From: Gerris lacustris
Lineage: Eukaryota > Arthropoda > Insecta > Hemiptera > Gerridae
DNA length: 64,000 bases
Reading direction: 5' to 3'
NCBI GenBank assembly: GCA_951217055.1
Contig: OX578281.1
Span: 63,304,043 to 63,368,042 of the forward strand
Under the pieces are notes generated by a model, which ran no database searches, was not told the origin of the DNA, and saw nothing but the letters and a program-made list of their open reading frames with translations. Every line of letters begins with the position of its first letter. Position 1 is the stretch's first letter. Below are positions 12,462 through 25,661 of the stretch, in pieces. The translations under genes were made by a program, and so were the position numbers.

Positions 12462-12773
12462 GCGGCCTGCTTAAGACTCCTAAGTGGTCAAAAAAACAAC
12501 AAACTAATCATCAAGTTGATTGTACGTCTACTCATTAATTTTGTTCTCAGGATCATGAAAATCACATTGTCCACCATAAAAGACATGGCTACTCTCCACT
12601 AATCGTTTTTTTTTTCAAATGCCTATTGCCAAGCTATGTCTCGCAGACGAACTTAGCCGACCACATATTCTTAAAAGACATCACAAGATTTACTTATACA
12701 CAATATTCTAGCTTGATGTTAGACAGACACTTTTTTGCATGCTATCTCCTGGACTATATACTACACATATGAC

Positions 12774-13462
12774 TAGGCATCGCGTGGCTCTATCATTGAA
12801 GCGAGCGTAATGCAATAAATATTAGACAGTTAATCATGATGAGTTGATAGTTAAAGAATATTATTGTAATAGAGAGCCTGTATAGTAGGGGAGAAGGGTG
12901 CCTTTCTACATATTCCTTTACTTAAATATGTTCCGGCCATTCCATTTCAACTATTATAAAATGTATCACCTCGCTACACAAAAACTTCTGTTTGTATCAA
13001 GTTGAAATTTTACATGCCCGTTTCAATTGTATTTTAGACTATGTTTATGAAGTTTTATTAAAATCGTTACGTTAGAACGTAAGATATCGGTAAAAACGTT
13101 GTTTTCTCTACTTTAAACTATTAGGTCCGCTTTAATAGTTTTAACTATCTTTATCACTTCATAGCGGTGTCACTGTTGGTTATAGTAAAAGTAGATGATG
13201 ATAGAATCATTTCCCGCCCTGAAATTCCATGTTTACATCTGAACCTCTCGTTTACGCGAGCGCTGCGCGCGAAATCTTGGACGGAGAACGCTGTCCAACG
13301 AACTTAGCCTCAGCATTAGTGAAAGGAACATAAATACCAAATTTCAACCAAATCGTTCAACTTTTACTTCAGTTATTGTCGGACACGTAAACGTTACACA
13401 CAGACAGACAGACAGACATCCTGTATATTTTATTGAATGTAAGAAGCTCGCTTCATTAAAAT
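12774..13462 (+). repeat. Interspersed repeat family C, copy 1
   Basis: Starts GGCATCGCGTGGCTCTATC then ATTGAAGCGAGCGTA, and ends GTAAGAAGCTCGCTTC. Shared internal blocks are AAATCGTTACGTTAGAACG, TAAGATATCGGTAAAAACG and CAGACAGACAGACA. Full copies end CTTACGCTCGCTTCAAT, so GAAGCGAGCGTA is an inverted terminal motif, suggesting a decayed DNA transposon. Confidence 0.7.
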
Positions 13463-14502
13463 TAAAAAGGGAGTAATGTAATCAAAATGATTTTTATAGC
13501 ACAATAGAATAAACAGCAACTAACGACAAAAGTATGTACAGCTAATGACAAATAAAAATAGTTTGCTTCAGCTTCGAACATAATGTAGTTAATCAATGAA
13601 ATCCTAATAGGCTCCAATGAAATCCTAATAGGCTCGTTCCTGGTAAAAACTAGTCCCCAAGGTATTCAGAGGAAGTGGGCTTAACAAAGACGTGTCTATG
13701 AAAAGTATGTTTCAGGCCAATTTTGTTTTAAAAAGACATTGAACACGCCTATTAGATGATTTTATTTTTATTTTTGGTTACGCTCTGATTGTCACTGTAC
13801 GGTAGTCAATGAAATATACGGTTTCTCAGCTTATACTAGTTGTATTGAAATGGGACTCAACTCTATTCAACTCTACTCAACTCTATTTAACTCTACTCAA
13901 CTCTATTCTGACTGATTGGATTTATCTAATTAGAGTTTGTTCACTGATAAAATTAGAGAAGCATTAGCTCCATGTATTATCCACAAACAAGTATGTCGAA
14001 TTGAATTATTATCACTGCTGACATACAAGGGGAGATGTGCCATTAGCTGCATCGAATCTCATGTCTATTATAATATCACCCTTCCCATTGGTTCGGGGAA
14101 ACACTCAACATCGGTCCAAATGGCCATGTCATCTGTCATAGCTCTTGTACTGTCACAGATCAATGTAAAACATCTCAAAATCCAAATGCAGTAAATCTGA
14201 ATGGCAAAATTCACTTTCAGTGTGTGTTACCTTCCTAACGACATCTATTGACGTATTAGGTCATTTTTTTTTTTTTTTTTTTTTTATACTATTCTTACAA
14301 TTAGTATTGATTTTTGACACTCAAGTAAGCCAACCTGTGTGAAGGAAAAAATAAAGTTACTAGGCTTATGGGAAGGGTGGATCCAGTGACATTTTTATTT
14401 ACCTAGTTGGCCCGACCTTCTTTAATTCAAAATCTAGTGATCTCATTGGCTCCAATCCACATTTTCTTTTCGATTTTCCCGCGCTGTCAAAATTCAATAT
14501 TA
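13463..14502. other. No gene; 11-bp micro-tandem near 13858-13910
   Basis: A short tandem of about five TCAACTCTAYT units lies at about 13858-13910, and a T run at about 14263-14286. AATCCTAATAGGCTC is duplicated at about 13600-13635. Nothing coding. Confidence 0.5.
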
Positions 14503-15200
14503 GCCATCGCGTGGTTCTATCATTGAAGCATGCGTATAGTAATAAATATGTATTGAATATTGAAAAAATAGATAATCGTGATGAGTTGATAGTTAAAGAG
14601 TATGATTGTAGTAGAGAGTTTATTAGTGAGGAAGCCACCCTGCATACTTACTATTCCACTAACCAACCATCTCCTTTTTAACTATTATAAAATGTATCAC
14701 TTTACTACACAAAAAATTCTGCTTGTATCAAGTTTAATTTTTACATGCCTGTTTCAAATTTACTTTAGACGATGTATAATATGAAGTTTTATAAAAGTCG
14801 TTACGTTAGAACGTAAGATATCGGTAAAAACGTTGTTTTTTCTATTTTAAACGTCTAAGTCCACTTTAATAGTTTTAACGATCTTTATCACTTAATAGCG
14901 ATGTCGCTGTTGGTTTTCCTAAAAAAAAAGTATTTTTAAAGAACGTTTGTTTCATCGATTAGGTGATGATAGAATCTTTTCACGTTCTGATATTTCAATT
15001 TGATGCTCCGTAAACTATTGGACGGATGACGCTGTCCAATGACCTTAGCCTGAGCATTAGTAAAAGGGAAATGTATACAAATTTTCAACTCAATCGGTCA
15101 ACTTTTACTCAAGTTATCGTCGGACACGTAAACGTTACTGACAGACAGGCAGATAGGATGCATAATTTGTTGAATGTAAGAAGCTCGCTTACGCATTAAT
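14503..15200 (+). repeat. Interspersed repeat family C, copy 2
   Basis: Same order of blocks as 12774-13462 in the same orientation: GCCATCGCGTGG start, CGTTACGTTAGAACGTAAG, GAAGCTCGCTTACGC end. Small indels only. Confidence 0.7.
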
Positions 15201-15219
15201 TATAATTAAACAGCTAATT

Positions 15220-15645
15220 TCTTGAAATATTTCGGACCATTCTTTTTATTCTTAGAGGCATCGTTGTTGCTGCTCAATTAATCACTTTCGTATCACCAAG
15301 TTCTGGTTACTAAAATGGATATTTCTTTACCTCTGGGGTACAAAATAAATTCCCGTCACGCGAAAAACGACATGAAAAATGTGATGCTTTTAATAAATAC
15401 CGTACCAGGAAGTTAGGATTTAACAGGAGGTCGTAAGGTTTTCATTTATAGTACAATATTTTGATGATAGGCGAACTGAAGTCTCAATAAACGACATGCT
15501 AAATGTGACGCTCTTAAATATCGTGCTAGGAAGTTAGAATATAATAGGAGTATAGGAGGTAGATTGGTTTTCACTTGTATTCATTGTAGTACTATCTTTC
15601 GCCGATAGATGTTTCTAAATTTTAAATAAAATGATATCAGAGCTC
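15220..15645 (+). repeat. Repeat family G, copy 1
   Basis: Contains two diverged tandem halves with AGGAAGTTAG and ACAGGAGGT/ATAGGAGGT. It reappears inverted at 62985-63310 (CCTAACTTCCTGGCA twice). Confidence 0.6.
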
Positions 15646-15769
15646 CTAGAGTTTTTATACATGACTCAGATTCCAAACAAAAGATCTACCTGTACATCTT
15701 ACAGCTGGCTATACTCACACCCCTATTTCCTATTTCTATGACTATGGCTTCAGCAAGATTTAATTAACT

Positions 15770-16510
15770 AGGCATCGCGTGGCTCTATCATTGAAGCGAG
15801 CGTATAGTAATAAATGTGTATTGAATTTTGAAAAAATAGATTATCGTGAATCATGATGAGTTGATAGATAATGGGTCTGGTAGTAGTACAGCGGCTAGTA
15901 GTAAGGGAATCACCCCGCATTCTTACTATTCCTCTAACCACACATCTCCATTTCAATATTTATAATTTGTATCTCTTTGCTACAAACAAACTACTGCATG
16001 TATCAAATTGAAATTTTGCATGCCTATTTCAATTGAGCATAAGATGGTGTCTATGAAGTTTTATTAAAATCGTTACGATAGAACGTAAGATATCGGTAAA
16101 AAGGTTGTTTTCTCTATTTTAAACGTTTAGGTCCGCTTTAATAGTTTTAGCGATCTTTATTAATTCATAGCGGTGTCGCTGTTGGTTTTACTAAAAAATA
16201 TTATTTGTAAAAAATGTTCGTCTCATCGAATAAATGATGATAGAATTTTTTCCCGTCCTGAAATTACCATTTTAAATTTGAAGCTCACGTTTACGCGAGC
16301 ATTGCGCGCGAACTCTTGGACGGATCACGCTGTCCAATGAACTTAGCCTGAGTATTAGATAAAGGATCATGAATACCAAATTTCAACTAAATCGGTCAAC
16401 TTTTACTCAAGTTATCGTCACACGCGTAAACGTTACTGACAGACAGACAGACAGACAAGATGCATATTTCGTTGAATGTAAGAAGCTCGCTTACGCTCGC
16501 TTCAATTAAG
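15770..16510 (+). repeat. Interspersed repeat family C, copy 3
   Basis: The most complete copy. The start GGCATCGCGTGGCTCTATC and the end CTTACGCTCGCTTCAATT give the full inverted terminal motif. (CAGA)n lies at about 16438-16457. Confidence 0.7.
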
Positions 16511-17544
16511 TGTGTGTGTTTAGTTACTTATTTTTTTCTAAAATCCAGCCTATGTATAGATTGGATATATAGATCTAAAGATTACATTTCCCTGGCAATA
16601 TACAGCTATAGGGGAAATCAGTTTTCCAAAGAAAGTCTAAACCCTACTCTCTACTCTATTACATACATGGTCTGCATGCCAGAATTCCAATAGAAGGGTC
16701 ATGGGGGATGGACCATGGATTCCACACATTCCGTGAATGACTCCCCTAGTCTTCCTTTAAACTTTTCATGCAAACATTCGCTCTCAATAGTTGAAAGTAC
16801 TACATTCACTATTTGCACAACTTACATACATTTTAACAAACTGATTTGATTATTTATTTTAAACTGACATGCTCAGTGGCACTAAAAAATCGGTCCGAGA
16901 CAACTCGGACAAACTTTCTCATATACGAGTGCATAATTTCTTGGGAGTGTTTTCCATTTATTAGTTTTCGAGTTTCGTAGGTACATTTAATTATTATTGA
17001 ACATTTGTTTGCAAACCTGATGTCAAACAATCATGTTTGCGCAAACATCAAACAGCCCCATGCATGGTCAAAATGTTTGAACAAACATAATGTTCGCGCA
17101 AATATTTTGTCCGTGTCTCGTGTATGGGGGCCTTAACCCTTAACTATGTTATATTATTAAGATAATTAACAAAGTAACTAAAATTACAGTAACTCTATTA
17201 ACAATTTCGAACAACTAACCTTTTTAACAATAATGCACATTTTCATATGGTTACTTTGAGGTAACCTGGATTTAACCTAACTACTTTTATTTACCTAGGT
17301 AATTTAACTAATTGACTGTCCATCTAAGGTGACAGTAGTGTCGCGATATTAGTGTCACCGTGTAAACGTGTCGGCCGGTTTAGTGTCGGCAAAAATTTGG
17401 GGCACTTCTGGAAACTAAACCCTTCTCTCAGAAAGGAACAGATTGACTGTTTACAGCTCACGATGGGGGGGGGGGGGCCTGTCTCAGACATACGACTAAG
17501 TTGCGGATAATTATTGAATTTGAGATTGATCACATCTGTGTCTC
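16511..17544. repeat. No gene; family B end fragment and short palindromes
   Basis: About 16884-17010 is the 3' end of family B inverted (TCGGTCCGAGACAACTCGG, ACTTTCTCATATACGAG). It is followed by TGTTTGCGCAAACA-type palindromes at about 17034-17105. A G run lies at about 17465-17477. Confidence 0.6.
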
Positions 17545-18212
17545 AACCAAGGATCTTATAAAATAGGGATGGCGCACTAAGCGAAAAAAGTGTCGCCAAG
17601 AACTTGGAAAATCTATTGGGATAGATTACCTTCCAGTACGGTTATAACTTATTAGAGAAGAATTCGATCAGGTTATGTTAAATTTAAAAATAATTTTCTT
17701 CCACTCGCGTTCCATATTTCAAATGTATAATATTTACGTTAAACTTTTTATAATTGTATGAATTAAATTTTTGTACATTCACTATAAATTTTTTGAAAAG
17801 GTAAACTATGACAATATTGTAGAATAAAATTTTATTCTGCAATAGAAATAACCCGTTTCCTATTTAATTAATATATTATTCGATTATTAAAAACTATTTT
17901 AACAGTTAAATTTTATTAATATTTTATTTAATGTTAATTTTATTAAAGTAAAACTGTAACTTAAAATAAAAAAACCCTTAAAAAAAGAAACATATAATCA
18001 AAAACTTTATTAAAAAAAAGTAACATTGCAACCTTTCATTCAAAATAAACAATGGATAACATTCGGGAAGAAATTCGTCCCACTAAAAAGTTCTGAGCAT
18101 GCGCAGTCGTAATTTTATGTAGATTTTATTCCAAGTTCTTGGCGACACTTTTTTTACCCTGGAGTTATACTTAGTGCTCCATCCCTATTCTATTTTATAA
18201 GATCCTTGGTTT
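17545..18212. mobile_element. TIR element with about 66-bp inverted ends
   Basis: The left end AACCAAGGATCTTATAAAAT...AAGTGTCGCCAAGAACTTGG is inverted at the right end CCAAGTTCTTGGCGACACTT...ATTTTATAAGATCCTTGGTT. The interior, about 530 bp, is AT-rich and non-coding. Confidence 0.8.
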
Positions 18213-18298
18213 CTACGAACCCTGACATCAACTGTTGCAATAAGTGCCGCAATTTTATTATTCGTACATTTGAACCTTTATAAGTATATAGGGTACTT

Positions 18299-18306
18299 TA
18301 TAATAT

Positions 18307-18400
<94 letters not shown>
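18299..18400. repeat. (TA)n microsatellite
   Basis: About 100 bases of almost pure TA repeat. Tyr-Ile open frames on both strands here are artefacts of the repeat. Confidence 0.97.
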
Positions 18401-18402
<2 letters not shown>

Positions 18403-19147
18403 CTTTCATAACCAAGTGCATAAAATTCACAAGTATGCACGAAGGTGTGAAATAAAATTAAATTCATTAACCAAGTATAAAAATTATTTAGCACATCAAT
18501 TAACAAAAATATAGAACCACTTAAAAATAAAAAATAAAAAACAACCTCATTAAAATTTCCCGTAATTATATATTATGTGTATGTATATATACTACACTAT
18601 AAAAAAGAGAAATACTATATAAAAGAGAAATGTTAAGTGCAAATTGGAGTCACAACATTTTTAAAGTGAATACAAATTTTATATTTTTATTTATATATTT
18701 ATACTTTTAATGGATTAAGAACAAAAAAAGGGAAAAACTTTTTCTAAGTATTTTTTTCTTTTAGGCTGTTTTTTAAGGCTTCATTAAAGTTAGGTTGACT
18801 AAACTTAAATAACTGCGTCCCATTACTTTTCTTAGATACTCTAACCTACAGCTACCCTCGATTGCATACTTCTCACTTAACCATTTTTTTTCTCAAGGTA
18901 AAAAAAAAATAAATTAAAGTTTTTTTTAAAAAAGACTTTAGAAATTAATTAAGGATTAGACCAAAAAAAAAATCTTAAATTATTTAAAATAAAGTTTATT
19001 AAACGACTTTTAATCCTTTTAAAATTACTTTAACAAAAAAAAAATCGTTAATAATGTATGATAACTGTTTATTTAAAGGTAATTACATATTACACTGCTC
19101 TGAAAAAAAAGCCTCAGAATGAAAAATGTCCTTTTCAAAATTATTTT
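18401..19147. other. No gene seen
   Basis: AT-rich with A and T runs. Nothing is shared with other parts of the window and no coding signal is present. Confidence 0.4.
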
Positions 19148-20038
19148 TGTGTGCTGAATTTTTGAATCTGAAATCAAAATTTCTCCTATACGTACAGTTT
19201 TCTCGGAAAATGCGCCCAGAGTTCGGAAAAATTGTGTTTTTGGGGGGTTTCGACCCAATTTTTCGCCCAAAAAAAATTGTAAAAAAAAAAATATATTGGG
19301 TGTTTTAAATATCGTCAAACCATGAAGAACACGTAAAAAAATTATTGGGCGTTTTAATATCTTCAAACCACAAAGAACACGAATCTAAAGTCAAAAAAAA
19401 TAACTGCTGACCTTACTTCTTTAAGAAAATTGAAAAATAAGAAATTAAAAAAATCGATTTTTTCTCATATTGAGTCTTTGTATTTATTAGCTTTTTTCTG
19501 ACTTTATTCTAGAGAATTACAATATATGTGACCGAGGGGGGTACAAGACACATTGGGGGGGGGGGATAATAAAAAAATTGGGCAAAACAACAACTTTTAT
19601 TTACTTTATCAATCAAATATGATATGCTAAAATACAATATTCCCCCCCCCCCTCCAATGTTTCTTGTACCCCCCTCGGTCACATATATTGTAAATCTCTA
19701 GAATAATGTCAGAAAAAAGTCATAAAACATATCTTATATAGCTGAGAAAGCAATAGAAATACAAAGACTCAATATGAGAAAAAATAGATTTTTTAAATTT
19801 CTTTAATTCCAATTTTTCTTAAGAAAGTAAGGTTAGCAGATTATTTTGACTTTAGATTCGTGTTCTTCGTGGTTTGAAGGTATTAAAACGCCCAATAATT
19901 TTTTTTTTTACAATTTTTTTTTTTTTTTTGGGCGAAAATTTGGGTCAAAAACCCCCAAAAACACAATTTTTCCAAACTTTTTTCGGGAAAACTGTACCTA
20001 AAGGAGAACTTTTGACTTCAAATTCGGATTCAGCAACC
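19148..20038. repeat. Long palindrome with arms over 390 bp
   Basis: The left arm (about 19148-19565) and right arm (about 19642-20038) are reverse complements with scattered differences. Paired landmarks include GTGACCGAGGGGGGTAC/GTACCCCCCTCGGTCAC, CTCATATTGAGTCTTTGTAT/ATACAAAGACTCAATATGAG and CAAACCACRAAGAACACGAA/TTCGTGTTCTTCGTGGTTTG. The loop is about 76 bp and is flanked by a G run and a matching C run. Open frames across the arms are reciprocal shadows. Confidence 0.88.
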
Positions 20039-22500
20039 TCGAAAACATAAAGTTCAGATAAAATTTTATTATTATTATTTTATCGTTAAATTTTACAAGA
20101 ATATTTAATTACTGTATTATATATAAATAGTTCCAGCTTTAAATTATTTTCATTAACATTCGTGTTATTTGTTTATGTATGTGTATTATGTATTATACAG
20201 TTACTTATTATAATTGTTTAATAAATTACAAGTAGTTTTAAAGGAATTTAAACAAACCAGTTTAATTAATCTTTCTCCAATATCTAGAATCTAGACAGAT
20301 AAAAAACAGACGCTGTGCAATGTACTGCCAATAAATCTTGTTTTCTGTTCGCTCTGTAACATTTATTTACCTACTAGTAAAATTAACATAGCAGTTACTA
20401 AAGAATTAGAATGAAAAAACATTAGAAAATAAATTTATCGCTTGAGTCAATATCTGGATTTTGTTTTAACAGAAACAATTGTATGTATAATTGAATTATT
20501 AATTTATAAATAAATAGTGTTTTATTTTTCTCCTTATTTTCTTTTTAAAGTTATATTTTTTTGGCACCCTTCTTTATCATTTTTTTTTAAATTGGCCATT
20601 TTAGGGTTGTTATTTTTTTAATTATATATTAAACTAGCTTTCACCCCTTGCTCCGCGCGGGGCTCGTGCTAGGAATTAGTGGCTATGTTTCCTTCTGTTA
20701 AGTAGGCCTAGCAATTAAATGAAATGCCTAAATGGTTTTGTTTCCAATGCCATCTAGGATTAAAATCAGGACTATATTATACATAATTCATTCCATTACT
20801 AAGAATATAATACTCTCCAAGTCTATCTTATATAGGAGTCTCTATATATTTAAAAAATAGCCAATAGAAACTAAGTAATATAGTAATATAACAACTAACA
20901 ATGCTAAAAAAGGTATAATAAATAAGAAAATAAACGTAGACAAAACCAATTAGACTGGGAAGTCATTGAACAATCATCAACCATGATGGTGCATTAATTT
21001 AATTACCAGCCTCTTCTCTCAATATGGCAGTTGCACCAGTAAATATTTAATAACTGTAGTTCTAGAAAAAATAATTAAATAATAAATACTCGAATTATAG
21101 AGCAATAGTGTGGGGTTTGAGACCCCAATCAGAAATTAAATCGGTTAACAATTGCGGACGCTATAAGTTATAAGAGCTCAAAGTCAATTTTTTTGTTTTT
21201 ACAAAAAATCAAATTTTGGTCTATTTAAGGTAGAACTGATGGAGGTACGACAAAAGGTCATAAGACCAAAGTTGTAGATCTTTTAAAATCAGTTACAGCA
21301 GGCGCAATCAGGTACAAGCCACAATAAGCCTCCAAAAAAACTTTGAAGTGCGTCCGCCATCTTTAATTTTTTAAGGGGGGTAAAAATATATTTTTTTTAA
21401 CTTTTCGGATTTTTCTAGTCGGTTTGAGCCAATTTCCGGCCAAACGCAAAAAAACCGCGAGTAGCAGTACCCAAACATTTTGATTAGCGAGTCTGTGGGG
21501 TTACTGGACGCACATACATACACGAAAAAAGTTAAGGCGAGATTCGGTTTTCGGAATGCATAAAATAAAAAATTATCCAACAAATTTTCAATTTTGACAA
21601 ATTTAAAATCGCCCACCATATTTAAATATTAGGTGTGAAATTTAATAGTTGCATATTCTTTTTCTACATATCAAGAGCTTTAATTTGATGTATAACATAT
21701 GTCATGGTGACTAAAAACTTTTTTTAGCCACCCACCATATTGAAAATATGGCGGATGGCTAAAAAGTTATTGAATGCTTTTAACTAACTAATGCAACTAT
21801 TTAATAGTTGCATATAGAAAATGCAACAATGTCCAGTTGTCTCAAATGACGAGATGCTCCTTTGTGCCGAATTTCATGTTCCTAGCTATAGTAGTTTATG
21901 AATTGAAACAAGCAACGGACAGACAGACAGACAGACAGACAGAGCCGTTATATAAGGTTCCTTTTTGTATTTTGTACAGAAACCTAAAACGCAAACTTTT
22001 TCTTGGTTACTTATGGTATAGGTTATAAATAATTTTATAACCATGTTTTATATTACGTATTTTGATAGATTTGACTAGTTTCTACAGAAATACGGTAGGT
22101 ACGCTCACACCCACGCTCTGCGCATGTCAGGATCGAGTTCAGGTGTTTCCATGCAACTCAATACAGATGCGATCCCAGAATTTAGTGTATCGTATCGAGA
22201 TAGGAATCGTATTAAATCCTAATTGAATCTAGGTTTCCATGGACACTTAGGATAAAAAAACTGTATTCAATCCTTATTTAAACACCATGGAAACGTAGTA
22301 AATATATGACGTACCACAATAAAAAAAACAATCATATTCAGAAACATTTTTCAGACAAAATAGATTAGTGTGTTTAACGGGTAGTTACTGATAATATTAT
22401 TAAAGCAAACTGAGTTATTCCTGCACATTTCTCGAACAATTTATTAGATAACAGCTCTGTAAAAGAATTTAATGGAAAATAAATTTAAAATAAAATAAAC
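20039..22500. other. No gene; unclassified decayed repeats
   Basis: At about 20634 ACTAGCTTTCACCCCTTGC with a CCGCGCGG core resembles the reverse of Helitron-type termini. At 21728-21750 CCACCATATTGAAAATATGG is a palindrome. (CAGA)n at about 21920-21943 followed by GTTCCTTTTTGTA resembles the ends of mariner-like relics. No coding signal was found. Confidence 0.4.
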
Positions 22501-23271
22501 AGGTCAAGTGTGTGCTAGTCAGCACACAGCGAGCGAGGATCCGTAGGCCACCACACTGTGTAGTTAAAGTAGTACCATATTGATGGTGTTTTTTAAAATG
22601 CTAAAAAGCTTACTTTGAACTATCCTATGGGTCTGATATTCTCAATACACATAAATGCACTTTCGATAAAGTATTTTTTTTTTTTTTGCCACTGAACCGG
22701 ACTACAACCATATAAATACATCGAAACAGGCCCGTCGAGAGCCGTAGCGGGCCCCACGGCTATACCTATATGGGCCCCCTCTTTTTACTCGTTTTTATTG
22801 GTCATTTTGGGACTTTACACTAATAACTTGTGTATTGAATTTTTCAACTCTTATAATAAGTTCTATTTTATATTTATTGTAAGTACATACTAATAAACTC
22901 CTATTACTGATAACTGAAGACATACTACTGATAAACCAAAGTAAAACAAACTCATTTTAAAGAATGCAACTATTTCACCGCAGTAATGTTAAAAAACCAA
23001 TTATGACTTAAATTAATATGGGTATATGAGTCATAATTATGACCTAAAATTAGACAAAATTTTTTGAAAACATTTATAATTTCTTAGTCCTCAACTAAAA
23101 CACAATCTGGACCCAAAAAGTCCTATTTACTGTAAAATGTTGTTTACGTTTTATACAATTTTATTTTATATACTACTAGGAGGCTCTGCCTCCTACTCGC
23201 TTCGCTCGACAAACCCCCGAAAAGCGGCCGCTGCCTAGAATCGAGTACAGTAGAATCCCTTGTTTTCTTTT

Positions 23272-23458
23272 TAGGAGGGGGCTAAATTTAGGATATTTGC
23301 AAACTATCTTATCAAAAAGAGGGGGTATAGAAATCAGTGGAAGGGATAAAATCTAGATATTCTCTCATAGTAAAATAATTTAAATGTTTCTTGATGGTAG
23401 TTTACAAACTTATCAAATTAAAATAACACTCCGTAGCAAAGAACGGGTATCCAGCTAG
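23272..23458 (+). mobile_element. Helitron-like 3' end, copy 1
   Basis: Nearly the same sequence as 25207-25388, ending GGGTATCCAGCTAG then T. The upstream neighbour 23176-23215 has a perfect AGGAGGC/GCCTCCT hairpin and CTCGCTTCGCTCG. There is no Rep/helicase frame, so this is a non-autonomous fragment. Confidence 0.5.
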
Positions 23459-25206
23459 TAAAACATAAAATAATGATTTCGAAGAAAAAGTAAAACAAAC
23501 AAAGAATGTAACAGAAAATAAGCCAGAAGGGAGATTAAGGGGGTGGGAATGTTACGTAGTCTATAAGATAATTCCCTTCTATATTAAAAAAAATAATAAA
23601 ACAAAAATCTTCACTTTTTGAATATTTGAATTCTAAGGAAATAACAAAACAATAGTTTGATTAAGAATTTAAATAAAATTACCTCTAAACCATAATCGTT
23701 GTGTAATAAGATTGTTTATTATAACTAAACATAAATTATTCAATTTAACTTAATAGGTAAATAGAAAGAATCAATCTACCTTTATAGCTTCGCTTCGTTC
23801 TTTCAATCCATCCTATGTATATCTTCATATTCCATTATATTCTCTAAATGCTGTTATAAATATACGTAGAATTAACTTTCGAAGATATTATCGTCGATAT
23901 TACACTGAATAACAAATCGATCAATCTCCAAAGACAAGATTTCAACACAGAACAACGAACAATGAATAACATATAAACGACACACGAAAGATGTACTTTT
24001 CGAAAGAAAAACGTATAGATACCAAAAAGAAACATTTGAATTATAACACACATTACAAATATAAAGACCCGCTGCCCGATTTAAAATACTTTTCCTCGAT
24101 TAAGAAGTGAATTTAAAGTAAGATTCGACTAAAATTACTGTTGACCTAATTAGAGAAGTAAAAACAATATGGCCGACGCTCTAAAACTATGGAAAACCGC
24201 CACGTCCCACTGACTCGCCTTTTTCAGGGCTACCACAATACCATCGTATCAAAATTAAATAATCTAAAATTTATTATAAAAAATAATTTAAAATAAAAAT
24301 ATTATAAATAATAATTATTCTTCATGGTAATATTATATTTTAAATATGTTTTTAGTTTAACCGAAACAAAATATGTTTAAGTTATTTTATTTTTTAATAA
24401 TTTTGTTCGCATTATTGGTTTAACCTCATTGTACTGTGGTAAGTGAAAAAATATTTTGTTCATATAAGTTTAAATTAATAAATGTTTAATAAAAAGACTG
24501 TTTGTCCAAACAAGTTAAATCAAATGTTATTTTAAGTTGAAAGTAGAACTATAGTATATCGAGTCCCTACTATACATCTCAAATCGCTACAATCGATTGT
24601 TATATTGACGCCATATTTCAATATACCCAAATAATGTGTGCTTTGCGTAATTTTACACGTTTTAACGAAAATGTGTTTGAATTTAATTTTGTTAACCTTA
24701 TTTTTTTCCCCCCTAGAATTTTTTATCGCCGCTCCACACCACTTCGTGGAGCTCTCATTTCTAAAGAAAAACAACCCTCCTGCTCCTGCATATGCATATA
24801 ATAGACCAGGTAGAGTTCCAAATCGAAATATAAAAGAGTTTAACAGACAAGATATATCGATATATTAAGTCTTGAAAGAGGTCGATAGTGAGATAACGTG
24901 TTATCAGAAAGAGCCCCATATACTGTAGTTCAGCCGTCAAGGGCTATGTGTATGTTCTATATACAAATCTACAGTTTTGGTCCGATCTCGATGAAAATTT
25001 TAACACTTGACCTTCAAAGCAATAGGAAGGTCACTGTCTACATGACTTTTCGAAATTTAAATTTTGGTACACAGGGGTACGGGTACAACTCAAGTTATGA
25101 ATATGGGGTCAAAGTAATGAATACCCTTCATGATGCATATCGTTGAAAAGCTCTTTAAGAGTACAGTAATTGTTGTTATGTATACAGTTTTGTCATATTG
25201 TCATTT

Positions 25207-25388
25207 AGGAGGGGGGTAAATTTGGGATATTTGCAAATTATCTTATCAAAGAGGAGGGGATATAGAAATAAGTGGGAGGGATAGAATCTAGATATTCTCG
25301 CGTAGTAAAATAGTCTCTTGACGGTAGTTTGTAAACTTATCAAATTAAAATAACACTTCGTAGCGAAGCACGGGAATCCATCAGCTAG
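25207..25388 (+). mobile_element. Helitron-like 3' end, copy 2
   Basis: Ends with the hairpin CTTCG-TAG-CGAAG, a 16-base gap and CTAG followed by T, the layout of Helitron 3' termini. Shared with copy 1: AGATATTCTC, GTAAACTTATCAAATTAAAA, TAACACT. Confidence 0.55.
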
Positions 25389-25661
25389 TATTGTAGGAAG
25401 TAGGAAACAGTGGCGGCAATAAACAGGCAGACCCCGCCGTGCGGGGGACCCCTGGAAGTGAAATAGAGGGGCCCCTAAAAGTTTCCAGGGGTCTCCAAAA
25501 CCTACAAGTAGGAAATATGAATTTTTATGACTGAAGAAACCATTGTACTGTCTTTCTGGCTAGCATGCCGGATTTTTCAACCATGCACGGTTGAAAATGA
25601 ATAGTGGTGTATTTAATATTTTTTCAACTTTGGATATGTCCAAATAAAACTGAACAAATCA

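Larger units (their letters stand above)
11357..12756. mobile_element. Foldback element family E, copy 1, with two nested insertions
   Basis: The left arm (ATCAAGCTAGAAT, TTTTAAGAATATGTGGTCGGC) is inverted in the right arm (GCCGACCACATATTCTTAAAA, ATTCTAGCTTGAT). It is homologous to 53491-54069. Family D (11469-12131) is inserted in the left arm. A small element with GATCAATAGTATTG ends (12326-12461) sits in the loop. Arms are about 270 bp once the insertions are removed. Confidence 0.75.

Noticed and set aside
18258..18506. Open frames on both strands through the TA repeat
   Set aside because: Poly(Tyr-Ile) translation of a (TA)n microsatellite.
19073..19366. Coding exons in the palindrome at 19.1 kb
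   Set aside because: Mirror-image frames on both strands from the inverted repeat; no domain.
20634..22320. A complete Helitron starting at ACTAGCTTTC
   Set aside because: Only one terminus-like sequence; no matching CTAG 3' hairpin end could be placed with confidence.
24638..25146. Two plus-strand frames inside the hAT element
   Set aside because: No transposase motif, and composition like the surrounding non-coding DNA.
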